Source: Xestospongia muta (lineage: Eukaryota > Porifera > Demospongiae > Haplosclerida > Petrosiidae). Taken from it: a stretch of DNA of 64,000 nucleotides. Both the position numbers and the translations under genes were made by a program. Below the pieces are notes generated by a model. That model ran no database searches and was not told the DNA's origin. It was given only the letters and a program-made list of their open reading frames with translations. Positions 1-12,474 of this stretch are shown in pieces (positions within the stretch are counted from its first letter, which is position 1; the number at the start of each line of letters is the position of its first letter). Location: the NCBI GenBank assembly GCA_963693285.1, contig OY848917.1, positions 1,242,501 through 1,306,500 on the forward strand, written 5' to 3'.

Positions 1-900
1 TAAGACTCATGAGTGTCCTCAATACGTTAAGAGTTTCCATAAGCACTCTTGCAAGTCTATCAATCAATCTCAAATGGAGATTCTTAGACTGCTGGCAGAT
101 TGGCTGGCCTCTTTTTGAATGTCCTTATTGTGGGTAGTTGATATGGTTGACACCCACCTAACCAGTGCCTCCAGCACCCTAAGTGAATTCATAGGTATTC
201 TGCAGGTTTTGTTAACCAATTTCCAGTGGAAATTTTTAGACTGGACTGTGTTCATTTAACATTATTATAATGCAGGTATAGCCTTAGCTATAAAATGAGC
301 ATACTAAGTAGCAAGAAAAAGATATGTAAATTCTGTTTGAACTTTGCCATCCTTCTGTTACCCACCATAGAGAACATACTATAGATACTATGTTGTCTCT
401 GAGGGTGAACAGGACCTGGTTCTATTATCCATTAGATAATATCTTTGAGGATTATAGTACTCTCAAATTTGACATCGTTTCCCAGGTCATTAAATAGGAA
501 GCATGCCAGGAGTTTATCTCATACTCAAAAAGGTAGATTTAATTACACCAACCATTATGAGAGAGGTACAGGAGATTCAACTTCTGGACATAACTACTTC
601 CCAGCACTCTTTGGCCTCCATCACTCTGTGAGATATCTATCCCAGAATTCCTGTCTATCCTACTTTAAACATTTCTGTAGATAATCCTTCAATTAATTAT
701 TCAGATTCAACTTAAGTATTCACCAACTTCAGAAGAACATGATATATTTCTATGTCACACAGGCAATGAATGAGCTCTGTCCAGTTGCAGTTTAATTGAG
801 TTTCTTGACAATCAGAAGACAACAACCAGGCTCTCTGTTCATATAAAAGAATGGACTACAATTTACTTGTCCCAGGTTTGTAGATACAACATGGCATCTC
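1..900. other. No supported gene (left edge)
   Basis: I see no gene here that I can support. Short open frames exist on both strands (about 61 codons on the - strand at 70-255, 79 codons on the + strand at 445-684). They have no recognisable domain and no convincing start or splice context. The sequence upstream of about 900 has no counterpart before SRCR gene 2, so the duplicated block appears to begin near 900-930. Confidence 0.5.
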
Positions 901-924
901 ACTAACCTTCCAGGTAACTAATAT

Positions 925-2197
925 CCCACTTATAGCTTTTGGATAGAGATAATGATTGTAACAGCGATTTCAAGGATTGAAGATTCTATGATTCACTCTC
1001 TGTGTCAATGGAATAGTGCTGCTGTCTACCTATTTACCTCAGGACCAGCTATGGACAAGAAACAGATTTATCTAATTCTATATTTGTTGAATTCTTTTAA
1101 CTGATACACAAGATAGGTTAAAGAAAGACTTACAAAAATCATATCAACATTCTATGTAACTACTAATTAGGTTTTTAATTTGTTCAATAACTGTTTATCT
1201 TATCCATTTTGGTTATATTGAAGAGCAATTCCAATAGTATACAACACCATGTGTGGCATTTAAGTATTCTTCAGCTGGATCCAGCAATTAGTAAAAGACA
1301 AATGCAATTACTGTCTATTCTCTGTCTTTGCTTTTTGTTAAGTTCTTTATGTATCTTTTACCAAGGAGAGTCATTAATTCTAACTAATATGCTAATGGCC
1401 AGTTTTTTTGGACTGATTTTTGTTTACATTGACCCTTACTTTTATTTCTTGTGTCTTTACATGATTTTCCACAAATTTTAGCATAGTTATTAAATTTATG
1501 TTTTTATGATGAAATAGCTTAAATTATGATTATATAATAGTCGTGCTAAAGAGAGTTTATGAATAAGTCCTTTTGATGATAACAAGAAATATAATCTGTT
1601 TATCTAGAAATAGCATTTCAATTTTATAAACATATACTTCAAGATATGTCTTTTTTTTCCTTGTTTATAGACATCTGAATTGTTTTAACTGATTATAATT
1701 ATGTGTAGGTTGAACATGTGGCATGACTGGTCTGGTTTTGTTTGTCTCAGTGATTCAAATTACATGGCACTCAAAATTGACTAAATTTGGTTGGACTTTA
1801 TACAGCTTAGCCCTTGTGCTCTGACCTAGATCAAATATTAAACCTACCTCAGTCTGCTACAGACACATCTACTATGTACTATTGTGTATAATCATTATTA
1901 TAGAAAATTTTTTTTGCTATTTATAGTTCATTGTATGATATTGTAAAATGCATACAGACTTATTTTATATTTTAAGGAAGAATTACTAACATTTTTATTT
2001 TAATTACTAGTAAATTTATTTGAATAAGTACTTTTATAAGGCGATGTAATTATGCTTTATCAAAGTGCTTAACTATGAAATATGCATAGAGTAATTGTAG
2101 ACAACTTATCACGTGATGTTTTTATAACTTAAGGTCGTAAATTTACAGCCACCCGTGTATTTTGGCTTGATTACAGAAAGCTAGAGTTTAACGCGCG
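925..2197 (+). repeat. 5' flank of SRCR gene 1, paralogous to 12475-13919
   Basis: This flank aligns by eye with the flank of the second SRCR gene. Shared stretches include the segment around 930-1035 (matching about 12490-12590), the block around 1660-1860 (matching 13310-13520) and the last 100 bases before the ATG. The tandem duplication therefore copied the gene with at least 1.3 kb of upstream DNA, so both copies should have started with the same promoter. Similarity is patchy, with small insertions and deletions, so the duplication is not very recent. Confidence 0.7.
2110..2115. promoter_or_regulatory. E-box CACGTG upstream of SRCR gene 1
   Basis: CACGTG lies 88 bp before the ATG and is followed by a TATA-like run (TTTTTATAAC). 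The same E-box plus TATA-like string is present before SRCR gene 2 at 13785-13790. Conservation in both copies inside otherwise diverged flank supports a core-promoter role. Binding by a bHLH factor is inference. Confidence 0.45.
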
Positions 2198-5100
2198 ATG
2201 ATTTCTATTTTGCTGTCTCTTTTGTTGATTGCTTTCCAAGGCGTGGGTAAGTTATTGCAAATACACTAGTACATATACTTCAATGTGGAATTGTTTAAAT
2301 TACATTTTATAGCTGCCTGCACGAATGGTCAAATTCGACTGTACGACGGCACAGCTGCTGTAACAGATAATGGAATGCCTCAAATTTGCAAGAATGGTCA
2401 ATGGAGAGCTGTTTGTGACTATAGATGGACACAGGCACACTCAATTGTAGTGTGTAAACAGCTAGGATACACTAATCCAAGTGAGTTCTACATAAATCTA
2501 TGTATTTAAATGGTAAACTGTAACAAAAACGTGTATGTACTATATATTATATGATTGTACTGAACACAATATATAATAAATGGTAAATAATGTATTATAT
2601 CAAATACAACTTGCTACACTTAGCCACACAAATTCATATATGCATACTTAAATCAAAGCAGTAATTATGCAACTCATTATTCTGAAGTGACTTATTTTTA
2701 CACTTTTTTGCTTAGAGCCAATAACTTATGTTAATAACGGTCCTCCTGGTGTTACTTTTGGATACATTGCCAAGAGTTTTTACAGTTGTGTAAACAAGAC
2801 TAATATATCCAGTTGCCTGACTTCCAGTGGATTTTATTTGACATTTCCTTTTTACTGCAGTACAAGCAGAGACTCATTGAGAATTAAGTGTAATGTTGAT
2901 ACAAGTAAGTTATTTCTTCTTAACACACACAAATACTATCTTAAGATTTAAAAATATTGCACACTAGAAAAACTTTTGTAAGAATTTATTGCTAACACGT
3001 AAGAGACAACATAGTGTTGATCACACAAATTATGCTCACAAACATATTTCATAATAGCTAAACAGTGGACATTATATTCTATTATTCTTGCTGTAAGTCA
3101 ACAAGGCATGTATATTTATCACTTACCTTTTTGAATTAATTGCTATCCCTAAATCTTTTGAAATGGATTGAAATGATTGTGATAATAACAATGAACACAT
3201 AGTACTTGTCTGTCTTAATTATGGACAAACTATATATTGCCTCTATAAGAAACAAGTTGTCACAAATGGACAACATTATATCATCAGATTCATAATATAT
3301 ATAGTATGGGTCACAGCTTTTTGATTTCACTTAGATGTAGCTCTATATACATCTTTAAAGAAGAGTGATTATTCCATTGCCACTCTACATACTAAGCAGT
3401 GTTATTAATGACAGTTGGTTAATACAAGTATCTTATTCGTTACAGGTGGTTGTACATACAGCCAAATACGTCTTTACAACAGTACTACTAACACATCAGG
3501 AGATAGTGGCATGTTACAAATTTGTGATACAACTGGGCATTGGACTGCTGTATGTGACTTTAGTTGGGGATGTAATGAAGCAATAGTAGCCTGTAAACAA
3601 TTAGGATACAACACTCCATGTGAGTTGTATAAGAATGACATTGAATTAATAAATTTTTAGCACCAGTTTCTATAAATTTATAACTTATGACATTGACACC
3701 TATATTTTCATTCCAGACCCCAAGTATACATATAATGGAGGACCATGGACAGAATTTGGCTTTGGACCTTACTCATACTGCAGCAGATACTACTCATCTC
3801 TTTTCAGTTGTTCATCATATTCATTATATTACCGGAAAAGCCTAAGTTATTGTAACCCAATAAGAGACACTGTTATGCTCAACTGCTCTACTAACATAGG
3901 TAATGATAAATTTGATTGGCTTCTATCCTGTAGATAACCATGTTTATATAATTACTATCAAAGTGAACTATGTCATCAGCATAGTAAGTAAAGTATATCT
4001 TCTGAGAATATCATAACAGTGTAGTCGTTGTCTTATAGATAAATGGACAAAGATCAAAACATGTTTTCTTACTCTGGTATTAAATATAATTTGTAGCTAC
4101 AGTCTTATTTGATTGACTTTTATCCCATAAACAGTCACATTTTGTAGTTAATGTGATTTATGAGTGCTATATAATAATACTATATAGGTCAACAACAATA
4201 GTAAATTTGAATGTCTTCTAAAAATATGGTTTGCATGTTAATTTCATATAACACTTGGTTGATGCATGTCCAATTTTAGTTGTTCAAGATACTCATGCAT
4301 TATCTTATAAAACAAACCAAAGTTCTTGTCACATAGACATACAATTATACTTAACTGTTTCAGAATATAAATTTGATTGGTTTCTATCCACTGAGTAATA
4401 ATGTTTATATAGTTGACATGAGTTATCAGTGCATTTATAAAACTATGTCAACAGTATATAGAAAATGTGAGTATCTTATCAGAATGTCATCACAGTGTAG
4501 GTGCTGTACTTCTGATAACACTTTTAAACTAGCCCATTGATAACCTTCAAAACAGGTTAAATATCATTTTATAGCTGCAGTCTCATGTCTTCTTTGCAAC
4601 AACACTAACAATTCTAATTATGATAAATACTATAAATTAAATATCAAAGAATCTTTAAAAACTTCGCTTTTCTTGTATATATAGGTATTAACAATACATG
4701 TTCTGTCAACTATGACGTTAGACTTGTTAATGGAAAAACAAAAAGTGAAGGTAGACTTGAAGTTTGTTATAAAGGACAGTGGACCTCTATCTGCAGAAGT
4801 TATTCTTTGAATGCCAAATTTGCATCAACAGTATGTAATCAACTTGGATATGTCACTAATAGTTGTAAGTGAGAATGTACAACACCATTTTTCTGGTTCA
4901 GCATATGTCTTTTAACACATTTACAAATTACTTCATTAAAGCAATTATTATTTTATTTCCTCTTCTATGTCTAGTTGCAACAGTCATAACTGATGGTCGC
5001 TATGGTACAGGAACAACTGAGATCTTTCTCACCAATCCTTACTGTAGGAGTGAATATAATAACATCAAATACTGTAGCTTAAGTTCTAGTGGATCTCAAT

Positions 5101-8100
5101 GTAGTCCTTTGACTTGCAGATATAATCGCATTGGTCTAAAGTGTTATGGTAATTTTAAATACTACCATCATTTACTGAGTTTGAATAATTCCTCTGCATT
5201 GTCTATTTTGTCGATTTTATTGTATGGATATTTAAATGTTATTCAAAAATCATACCCAATGTTTTCATTAAACTCTCTGTATATATTATATATGGTATCA
5301 TACCATTTGTTTAGAACCAGATGACTGCAATGAAGGAGATATCCGTCTAGTTAATGGAACAGTTGAAAGAGAAGGTCGTCTTGAAGTGTGTGCTAATGGT
5401 GTCTGGGGACAAATCTGTTATTATGGATTTAGAAAATCTGCTGCATATGTTGCATGCAAGCAACTTGGCTACACAGATACAAATGGTATAGTTAAACTGA
5501 AGGTTCAGTATATGGTCACTATTGGTCTCATTATATAGGAGCTCTTATTGATACAAGAGGAAAATATGGATATGGAGAACGTCCAATCATATATAGCAAC
5601 CTGGATTGCTTTGGACATGAGACAGAACTGTCTAAGTGCTCCAAATATGTTTATCCTAATTTTACTTGCTATACAAGTAGATACATCATTGGTATTCTGT
5701 GTCGTGACAGTAAGTTTGTAATAAACAAAATTATCATTTTGAATAGCAGCATCAATTGAATCAGATGTGCACATTAGGCGAAAAAATGTAACAAGTCAAT
5801 TGTCTTGTAAAAAAAGCATGCAACCTTTACTCATAAAACTAGATACAGTAGTTGAAAGCTTGATTGTTTTCAAGTTATGAATATTATTATTATTACTGAC
5901 TAATGCTATTGTGCAGTCATCCACAAAGTGTGTTCTTTGACATGTTGCAAGTAATTGCACACTAACTTGCTCTTAAGTGAGGTTATAGAAATTTATAGTT
6001 TAGATTTCTATTAATCTTTTAGGTCTGAAATATCATGTCCTTTTTATCAATAGTTCTTTATAATTCTATTTAAGTAAATAAATGCACTTTTCCAACTAAG
6101 TTTGACACCCGTTATTATTCAAAAGGATGCATTTAAAATGTTGCAAAGCCACACTGTTTTGTTAAAGTGCATCAATTAGGTGTTGAAACTATTATTCTGT
6201 GTTTGGGCAAATGAACATGACAGAAAACACAGTGTAGTAGTTAAATGCTCCTTCCCCTTCTTTGTGTAATCCTGACAGTATAGATTCACTAATAATTGTT
6301 ATATACTTAAATACTCATTCCTTATTATGCGGTTTCTTTCCTGTATTTGGTTTCTTTGTCATTAACAATTGCTTAAACAACTAAATTTGTACCTTTTTAT
6401 CATGTTTAATCAATTGTTATAGTAAGTCTTGATAGGTAATATAAAGTAGTACTTCAATATTAGTGTGTTCAATATTACTGTGTTCACAGTTGACATGAAC
6501 TAACCTTTTATCTAATGACCTTCTGACCATAGCTCATTTCACAGTTGATATTAGCAAAATGATAATTAATAGTAAGAGCATAATTTCCTTCTCTATTTGT
6601 GGAGTATACATGTATACATGGTATAAATAGCCCTGTTAGCAGCTAAAAATCTTCTTATAGAAGCTAACATGGCACAAAAGACATCTAAACATATCATACA
6701 ATTGTTTGAAGCACTAGATTTCTATTTTTGTCAAGTTTACTATGATGCATTGACAGCCGTTACATTAAGTCCTGATAGGTTGCATCCAGTAGTATGTCAA
6801 CAGAAGAGTATGGACAAGAGAACATTGCAGAACTACTATATTTGTGTCTTTGGATGAGCCATACAAAATTTTAACAACATGAATGTATTGATTTTCACAA
6901 TTTATGGATAAAAATAGTCATTGGAATGTAAATGCAAATAGTAACTTCATTTATAGTACATGTATTTTTAGCAGTAATAAATACATAGATGTTTTGCTGC
7001 ATATTGTATGCTCATAAAAGGTAAATCATTTCATTTAAGAGTAATAATTTTATAAACTGGTGTTTTATTAATAGTATGAGAAGGGAAAGAATGTTTTAAT
7101 TATTTAGTTAAGAAATTATAAGCTGATATTGATATGTTAGAATGAAGAGTTCAAAGATAATTTAATTGTTATAAATAACATTCACATTTGCAATTTTGTA
7201 GCATGTAAGGAGGAAGACGTTCGACTAGTTGGTGGGAAACACAAATTTGAAGGAACAGTTGAAATCTGTCTTGACAGTATTTGGACTGTAGTAGCACAAC
7301 ATGGTTGGGATGATGAAGATGCTAGAGTTGTGTGCAGACAAATAGGAGGATACAATGCTAGTGGTAAGGTTCACACAATTTGCCTATAACAAAAATAACA
7401 TATTCTTTCTTACTAGCTGGAATGGCTGTATATAATTCATCATATGGACATCCTAAACGTGCCATTCGTTACACCAATGTATATTGTCATGGACATGAAG
7501 AGGAGTTGGCTGACTGTACTCATCATACTCTAGAATTTGAAGCTGGACGAACATACCAAGCTGAAGTTGCTGGAGTGGATTGTGGAGGTATTTTGAATAT
7601 ATTTTTATGATAATTAATGAATCTTTTGAACAGTTTGGTTTTATAAGAGACTATAGATTTATTTAAATAGTATGTTTTAATTGTTCATTAGTTTTTTGCA
7701 AGTTACTACTTCTATCAACAAATAATGACTTTAATTTAATATTAAAATAGTACATCATCATTGCTTTATTATTCTAGTGATAGTATCAATAACAGCTGTA
7801 CCCACAAGTACAAATTCAATGTCATCATCAGTACCTGCGTCTTCAGTAGGGAAAAGTCATGAAAGTGGATATCTTTTCATCAGTGGCCTGCTCTTTCTTA
7901 TAGTAGCAATCACCATTATGGTTATTGGGTAAACTCTATATTAAATATTTAGTAAATAGTTGAATCTAATCTATTATTAATGGACATATTTTGATATAGA
8001 TACAATTGAATTTGCACATACTTTAATATTTTTTATTAATAATATATCTTTGTATATTCTTAACAGAATCATCATCATGGTCCTCATTATCGTTAGAATG

Positions 8101-8253
8101 AAAAAGCTTTCCATATCTAATGCTGGACGTAACAGTGGAGTTAGCATGAGTGGCATTGAAAAGAACAACCCACTCTCTATTCAGTCTGAATATGATGATG
8201 TCTCTTTCAAGAATGATTCTTATCCTGAAAAAGATGAACAACTTCTTTCTTAA
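2198..8253 (+). CDS. Five-SRCR-domain type I membrane receptor, gene 1
   Basis: Thirteen coding exons can be joined in frame: 2198-2246, 2313-2480, 2716-2904, 3446-3619, 3717-3899, 4685-4864, 4975-5148, 5315-5485, 5539-5709, 7202-7363, 7417-7587, 7778-7928, 8067-8253 (709 aa). All junctions are GT-AG and phase 1 except the last (phase 2). Exon 1 encodes a signal peptide. Exon pairs 2+3, 4+5, 6+7, 8+9 and 10+11 each encode one SRCR domain split mid-domain; typical cues are VRLVGG, a Cys-x-x-G/S-x-W strand, VVCRQIGGY and a closing VDCG. Exon 12 gives a short Ser/Thr-rich stalk and most of the membrane helix. Exon 13 completes the helix and encodes a cytoplasmic tail of about 50 residues starting RMKK and containing a YDDV tyrosine motif. 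SRCR proteins of this kind act as cell-surface ligand-binding receptors; the ligand here is unknown. AATAAA occurs at 8361. Exon boundaries were read by eye. Confidence 0.85.
3905..4502 (+). repeat. Duplicated block inside SRCR gene 1 intron 5
   Basis: A stretch of about 120 bp at 3905-4024 recurs, diverged, at 4366-4500 (shared cues: TTTGATTGG-TTCTATCC, ATGTTTATATA, AACTATGTCA, ending ATCACAGTGTAG). The same intron in SRCR gene 2 carries it too (15651-15700 and 16040-16168). It could be an old internal intron duplication or the relic of a lost exon. No splice-competent reading frame is evident. Confidence 0.45.
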
Positions 8254-8572
8254 TATGATAAAGTGTGTTTGTACTGTTTTACTGAGTGCTACTATTTTTG
8301 ATTTTTGATTTTTGTAAGGATAGTTTTTTTCTGCCAATTTTAGTTTTTACTTTTTAGGATAATAAATTTCTTAAATTTAACAAATAGCAAAAACTATAAG
8401 TATTTACCAACCAAATACAAACTACATTCTATAATGCTCTACTAGTATCTATAGCAAAAATTGGTTCATACCACATGAGTGATATTTTTTTTTCTGAAAT
8501 CAAAGGTCTATGCATGTTTTAACTACTAATGACTGGGATACAAATACTTTAAAGTTTATGTTTTCATGCTGA

Positions 8573-8576
8573 CATA

Positions 8577-8645
<69 letters not shown>

Positions 8646-8712
8646 ATGTATGTATGTATGTATGTATGTATGTATGTATGTATGTATGTATGTATGTATG
8701 TATGTATGTATA
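8573..8712. repeat. (TA)n followed by (TATG)n microsatellite
   Basis: Alternating TA fills about 8573-8637, followed by uninterrupted TATG tetranucleotides to about 8712. Open frames across it are low-complexity artefacts. A related CATA/TA/TATG tract sits after the next SRCR 3' copy at 11903-12010, so the tract was carried along by the duplication. Confidence 0.9.
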
Positions 8713-9010
8713 GTTTTATATAATTATGTTGAATCTCAATATTTCATATGGAAGCTGATTGTATAAGAAAGTTTACAGATATTTAATGAAATTGTCAAAC
8801 TTTAGTATGTTCTTACTATTTTTTGTACACACAAGAATTCAAATGTTCATAAATAAGAACAATAAAGCCTATATCACATTTGTACTGTTTAATTGTTTTA
8901 TTACTAAACCAAACTTGACACACAGTAAAAGAAGTCCTTCACGCATTAGTAAAACAGGAAATTACATTTAAAAAAATCTAAGTATTAATCCTATTAACTT
9001 TGTAACTATT

Positions 9011-9370
9011 TGTCTCTTTTCTAGTACTTTATACTTTGCTTCTAAAAAATAGAAAAAAGGTAATCATTTATTACATTGGTAGCAATATAATTGATAGTAA
9101 CTGATTGCAAGCAACAGGCAGTGATATTTTTGTTTGTATACTATAAAGATGTTCATTAATAAAATCATTAGTCAGGATACAATATTATAATTATAGAGTG
9201 TTTTAACAGACAGGTTTGACATTAGTACCGATGTATATTCATAATTACTAATGTCACCTTAAATTCTACCATATTTGACTAAAGTATGTTTAGTATTAGA
9301 TGTACAATGTAATAACATACTCAGTTGCTCAGCATAGTTATCAAGACAATAAGCTGTTTGTTTCAATGAC
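9011..9370 (-). pseudogene. BLOC1S2 remnant A (exons 3-4 only)
   Basis: Minus-strand sequence around 9011-9046 still reads as the last BLOC1S2 exon (acceptor TTTTTAG, then EAKYKVLEKR), but the stop codon has become CAA. Around 9302-9360 part of exon 3 remains (AYCLDNYAEQL, then a GTATGT donor). The rest of exon 3 and exons 1-2 are absent, and DNA upstream of about 9690 switches to SRCR intron sequence. This is a truncated relic of the convergent neighbour that originally followed SRCR gene 1. Confidence 0.7.
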
Positions 9371-10523
9371 ATTATTAAAGTGAAGTTTGACCAATTAGTC
9401 ATATGTGTGGTATAATAATGAAATAACTAAGTTTTCCAATGGGAAAATAGATCCTTTAACATTTGGTGAAAAGCATATGAAGTAATGTTACATTTTAAAA
9501 TTTCTTTTTGGATCATGAAATGTGCATGTTTGAACATGCTAAGAATAGAACATTTGATTATTTCACATTATGAATTAAAAGTCTACTACTTGTACAAGTA
9601 AAAATTTATAAAGTAAGTTAGAAATAACAACAAATAATATTATGTGATTTGATAGATTGTGATTAGTAAACTTATTAGTAGTATGTTGACACGAGAGCAT
9701 GGACAAGAGAACATTGCAGAATACTATATTTGTGTCTTTGGATGAGCCATTACCTAATAGTATACAAGAAGTGCCATTATAGTACATACATAAGTACTTA
9801 CTTAAACAATGTAGCATCTACACATTAATAATTTTGCTATTCTCCCATCACTTGAATAAAAGTCTTGCTAATTGATAAATGAAGTGTATTACACATTCTA
9901 ATATTAGAAGACTTAAGCTAGTTAATTCTGAGGGCTTTACAGAGGTTTACCCTCCCCCCCTCCCCTCCCCACAAATATCTCAGCACACACCAACTTTTTC
10001 CTCAAAGACAGTCTCAAAAGTTTACATGATCAAGCACTTTTTCATTCAGGTGTTATATGCCAATACCACCTTCTAAACAAAAAGTATGCAATACAAAAGT
10101 TGTGAAATAATATATTTATGCACTTAAAATGCCATACATCACTGTTAACACATAAAATCTTAACAACACGAATGTATTGATTTTCACAATTTATGGATAA
10201 AAATAGTCATAGCAATGTCAATGCAAATAGTAACATCATTTATAGTGCATACATTTTTAGCAGTAATAATTACATAGATGTCTTGCTGACATATTGTATG
10301 CTCATAAAAAGTAAATCATATCATTTTAGAGTAATAATTTTATAAACATGGTTTTTTACTCTGCCAAGTGTTGAAACTGCATGGTGTTTTATTAATAGTA
10401 TGAGAAAGGACAGAACGTTTTAATTAAGTAGAGAAAAAATTTTAATGCTGATATTGATATTTAGAATAAAAAGTTCAAAGATAATTTTAAATCATATAAC
10501 ATTCCCATTTTGCGATTTTGTAG

Positions 10524-11591
10524 CATGTAAGGAAGATATCCGACTAGTTCGTGGAAGACACAAGTTTGAAGGAACAGTTGAAATCTGTCTTGACAGTATT
10601 TGGACTGTATAGCACAACATGGTTGGGATGATGATGATGCTAGAGTTGTGTGCAGACAAATAGGAGGATACAATGCTAGTGGTAAGGTTTACAATATTTG
10701 CTAATTATAAAAATTGCTAAAAATAGGAAAATCATATATAATTTTTGTTTCTAGCTGGTATGGCTGTATATAATTCATCATATGGACATCCAAAACGTGC
10801 TATTCGTTACACCAATGTATATTGTCATGGACAGGAAGAGAAGTTGGCTGACTGTACTCATCATACTTTACAATTTGAAGCTGGACGGACATACCAAGCT
10901 AAAGTTGCTGGAGTGGATTGTGGAGGTAGTCTAAATGCATTTTAAGTGAATTAATGAATATCTTGAACAGTTCAGTTTTATAAAATATTATAAGCTTATT
11001 TCAATAATACAATTCAATTGTTCATTAGTTCTTTTTGCAAGTTACTACTTCTATCAACAAATTATGGCTTTAATTTGTTTCTTTATTTTAGTTATAGTAT
11101 CAAAAACAGCTGTACCCACAAGTTCAAGTTCAGGTTCAAGTTCAATGTCATCATCAGTACCTCCATTTTCATCTACATATACATCAACATCTGCATCATC
11201 AGTAGGGAAAAGTGATGAAAATGGATATCTTTTCATCAGTGGCCTGCTCTTTCTTATAATAACTATCACCATTATGGTTATTGGGTAAGTTCTATTATCA
11301 AAGTTAATCTATTATTAATAGACATATGTTGATATTGATATAATTGAATTTGCACATACTTCAAGATTTTTAGTAATAAAAATATCTTTGTATTTTCTTA
11401 ACAGAATCATCATCATGGTACTCATTATTGCTAGAATGAAAAAGCTTTCTATATCTAATGCTGGACGTAACAGTGGAGTTAGCATAAGTGGCATTGAAAA
11501 GAACAACCCGCTCTCTATTCAGTCTGAAAATGATGATGTCTCTTTCAAGAATGACTCCTTTCCTTTAAAAGATGAACAACGTCTTTCTTAA
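10524..11591 (+). pseudogene. SRCR gene 3'-end copy (domain 5, stalk, TM, tail)
   Basis: Four exons match exons 10-13 of SRCR gene 1: 10524-10681, 10755-10925, 11092-11284, 11405-11591. Upstream exons are absent; homology to the gene 1 intron starts near 9697. A one-base deletion near 10604-10609 (gene 1 reads ACT GTA GTA GCA) shifts the frame and creates a TAG in the first half-domain. The other three exons are open: a complete second half of SRCR domain 5, a Ser-rich stalk longer than in gene 1, the membrane helix and the tail. In the tail the tyrosine of the YDDV motif is replaced (NDDV). It could still serve as an alternative 3' cassette for gene 1 if the broken exon were skipped; this is untested. 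Otherwise it is a pseudogene fragment. Confidence 0.75.
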
Positions 11592-11902
11592 TATAATAAA
11601 GTGTGTATGTACTGTTTCACTGAGTGCTACTATTTTTGATTTTTTGTTAGGAATGTTTTTTGCTGCCAATTTTAGTTTTTATGATAATTAACTTCATAAT
11701 ATTAACAAATAGCATAACCTATAAGTATTTGCCAACCAAATACAAAGCTACATTCTATAATGCTGTATAAGTATGCATAGCAAAAATAGGTTCATATTAT
11801 ATGAGTGATATTTTTTCCCTGAAATTGAAGGTCTGTAATAATTATACATATGCACATTTTAAATACTAATAACTTGGACATATATACTTCAAAATGACGG
11901 AA

Positions 11903-11910
11903 TACATACA

Positions 11911-11979
<69 letters not shown>

Positions 11980-12010
11980 GTATGTATGGATATATTTATG
12001 TATGTATGTA
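11903..12010. repeat. CATA / TA / TATG microsatellite
   Basis: CATA repeats at about 11903-11940, TA at 11941-11967 and TATG at 11966-12010. It lies between the SRCR 3' fragment and the hAT remnant. Confidence 0.85.
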
Positions 12011-12026
12011 TTCTGTTATTTTTCAG

Positions 12027-12355
12027 GCATAGTCAGTGATAAACGTCAGGAATGGACAAGTACAAGTCAGACTCAACAACCAGCTATCAATGAAGTGAAG
12101 CATTATTTTCAAAAATTGCCTCAAGGAGATGACTCTGATGATCCACTTGATTTTTGAATTGAGTCAGAAAAACATTACCCCAAGCTAGCTCTAGTTGCAA
12201 TGGACTTGCTATGCATTCCAGCATCAACCACTCCTGTAGAACATGTTTTCTCAACAGCAGGTTATGCTTACAGTGGACGGTGTAACAGATTTACAGATGC
12301 AAACTTAGAAAGAGAAGTTATGTTTTCAAAAAACAAGAAATATATTGATGTTTAG
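12027..12355 (+). mobile_element. hAT-family transposase C-terminal remnant
   Basis: After a plausible TTTCAG acceptor, the frame encodes an acidic linker ending DDPLDF. An in-frame TGA at 12155-12157 sits where hAT proteins normally have Trp. Reading then continues to a TAG at 12353-12355. The downstream part carries the hAT C-terminal dimerisation signature: KLALVAMDLLCIPAST, then a VFSTAG motif, an R-rich loop and a final L-E-R-E-V-M-F-S-K-N stretch. The TGA and the lack of an N-terminal half mark it as a dead fragment. No terminal inverted repeats were found. It sits where the second SRCR repeat unit begins. Confidence 0.8.
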
Positions 12356-12474
12356 AATACTTATGTAAACTATAACTAGAACTAAAATAGACCTAACTTT
12401 AACTATAACTAATTTTTGTTTAATTTTAGTAACTTTACTGAAACTAAAACCTTCCTAGCCTTTCAGCAAATCAT

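Noticed and set aside
5505..5774. Minus-strand frames over SRCR exon 9 (also 17175-17498)
   Set aside because: Antisense shadows of exon 9. The sense strand has SRCR cues and correct splice sites.
6669..6857. 62-codon + strand frame inside SRCR gene 1 intron 9
   Set aside because: The paralogous positions (9697 and 18660) do not keep the frame, and no splice borders are convincing.
8023..8337. 104-codon minus-strand frame
   Set aside because: Antisense shadow of the last SRCR exon and flanking AT-rich DNA.
8566..8766. Tyr/Ile and Met-Tyr-Val-Cys repeat frame
   Set aside because: Pure microsatellite translation.
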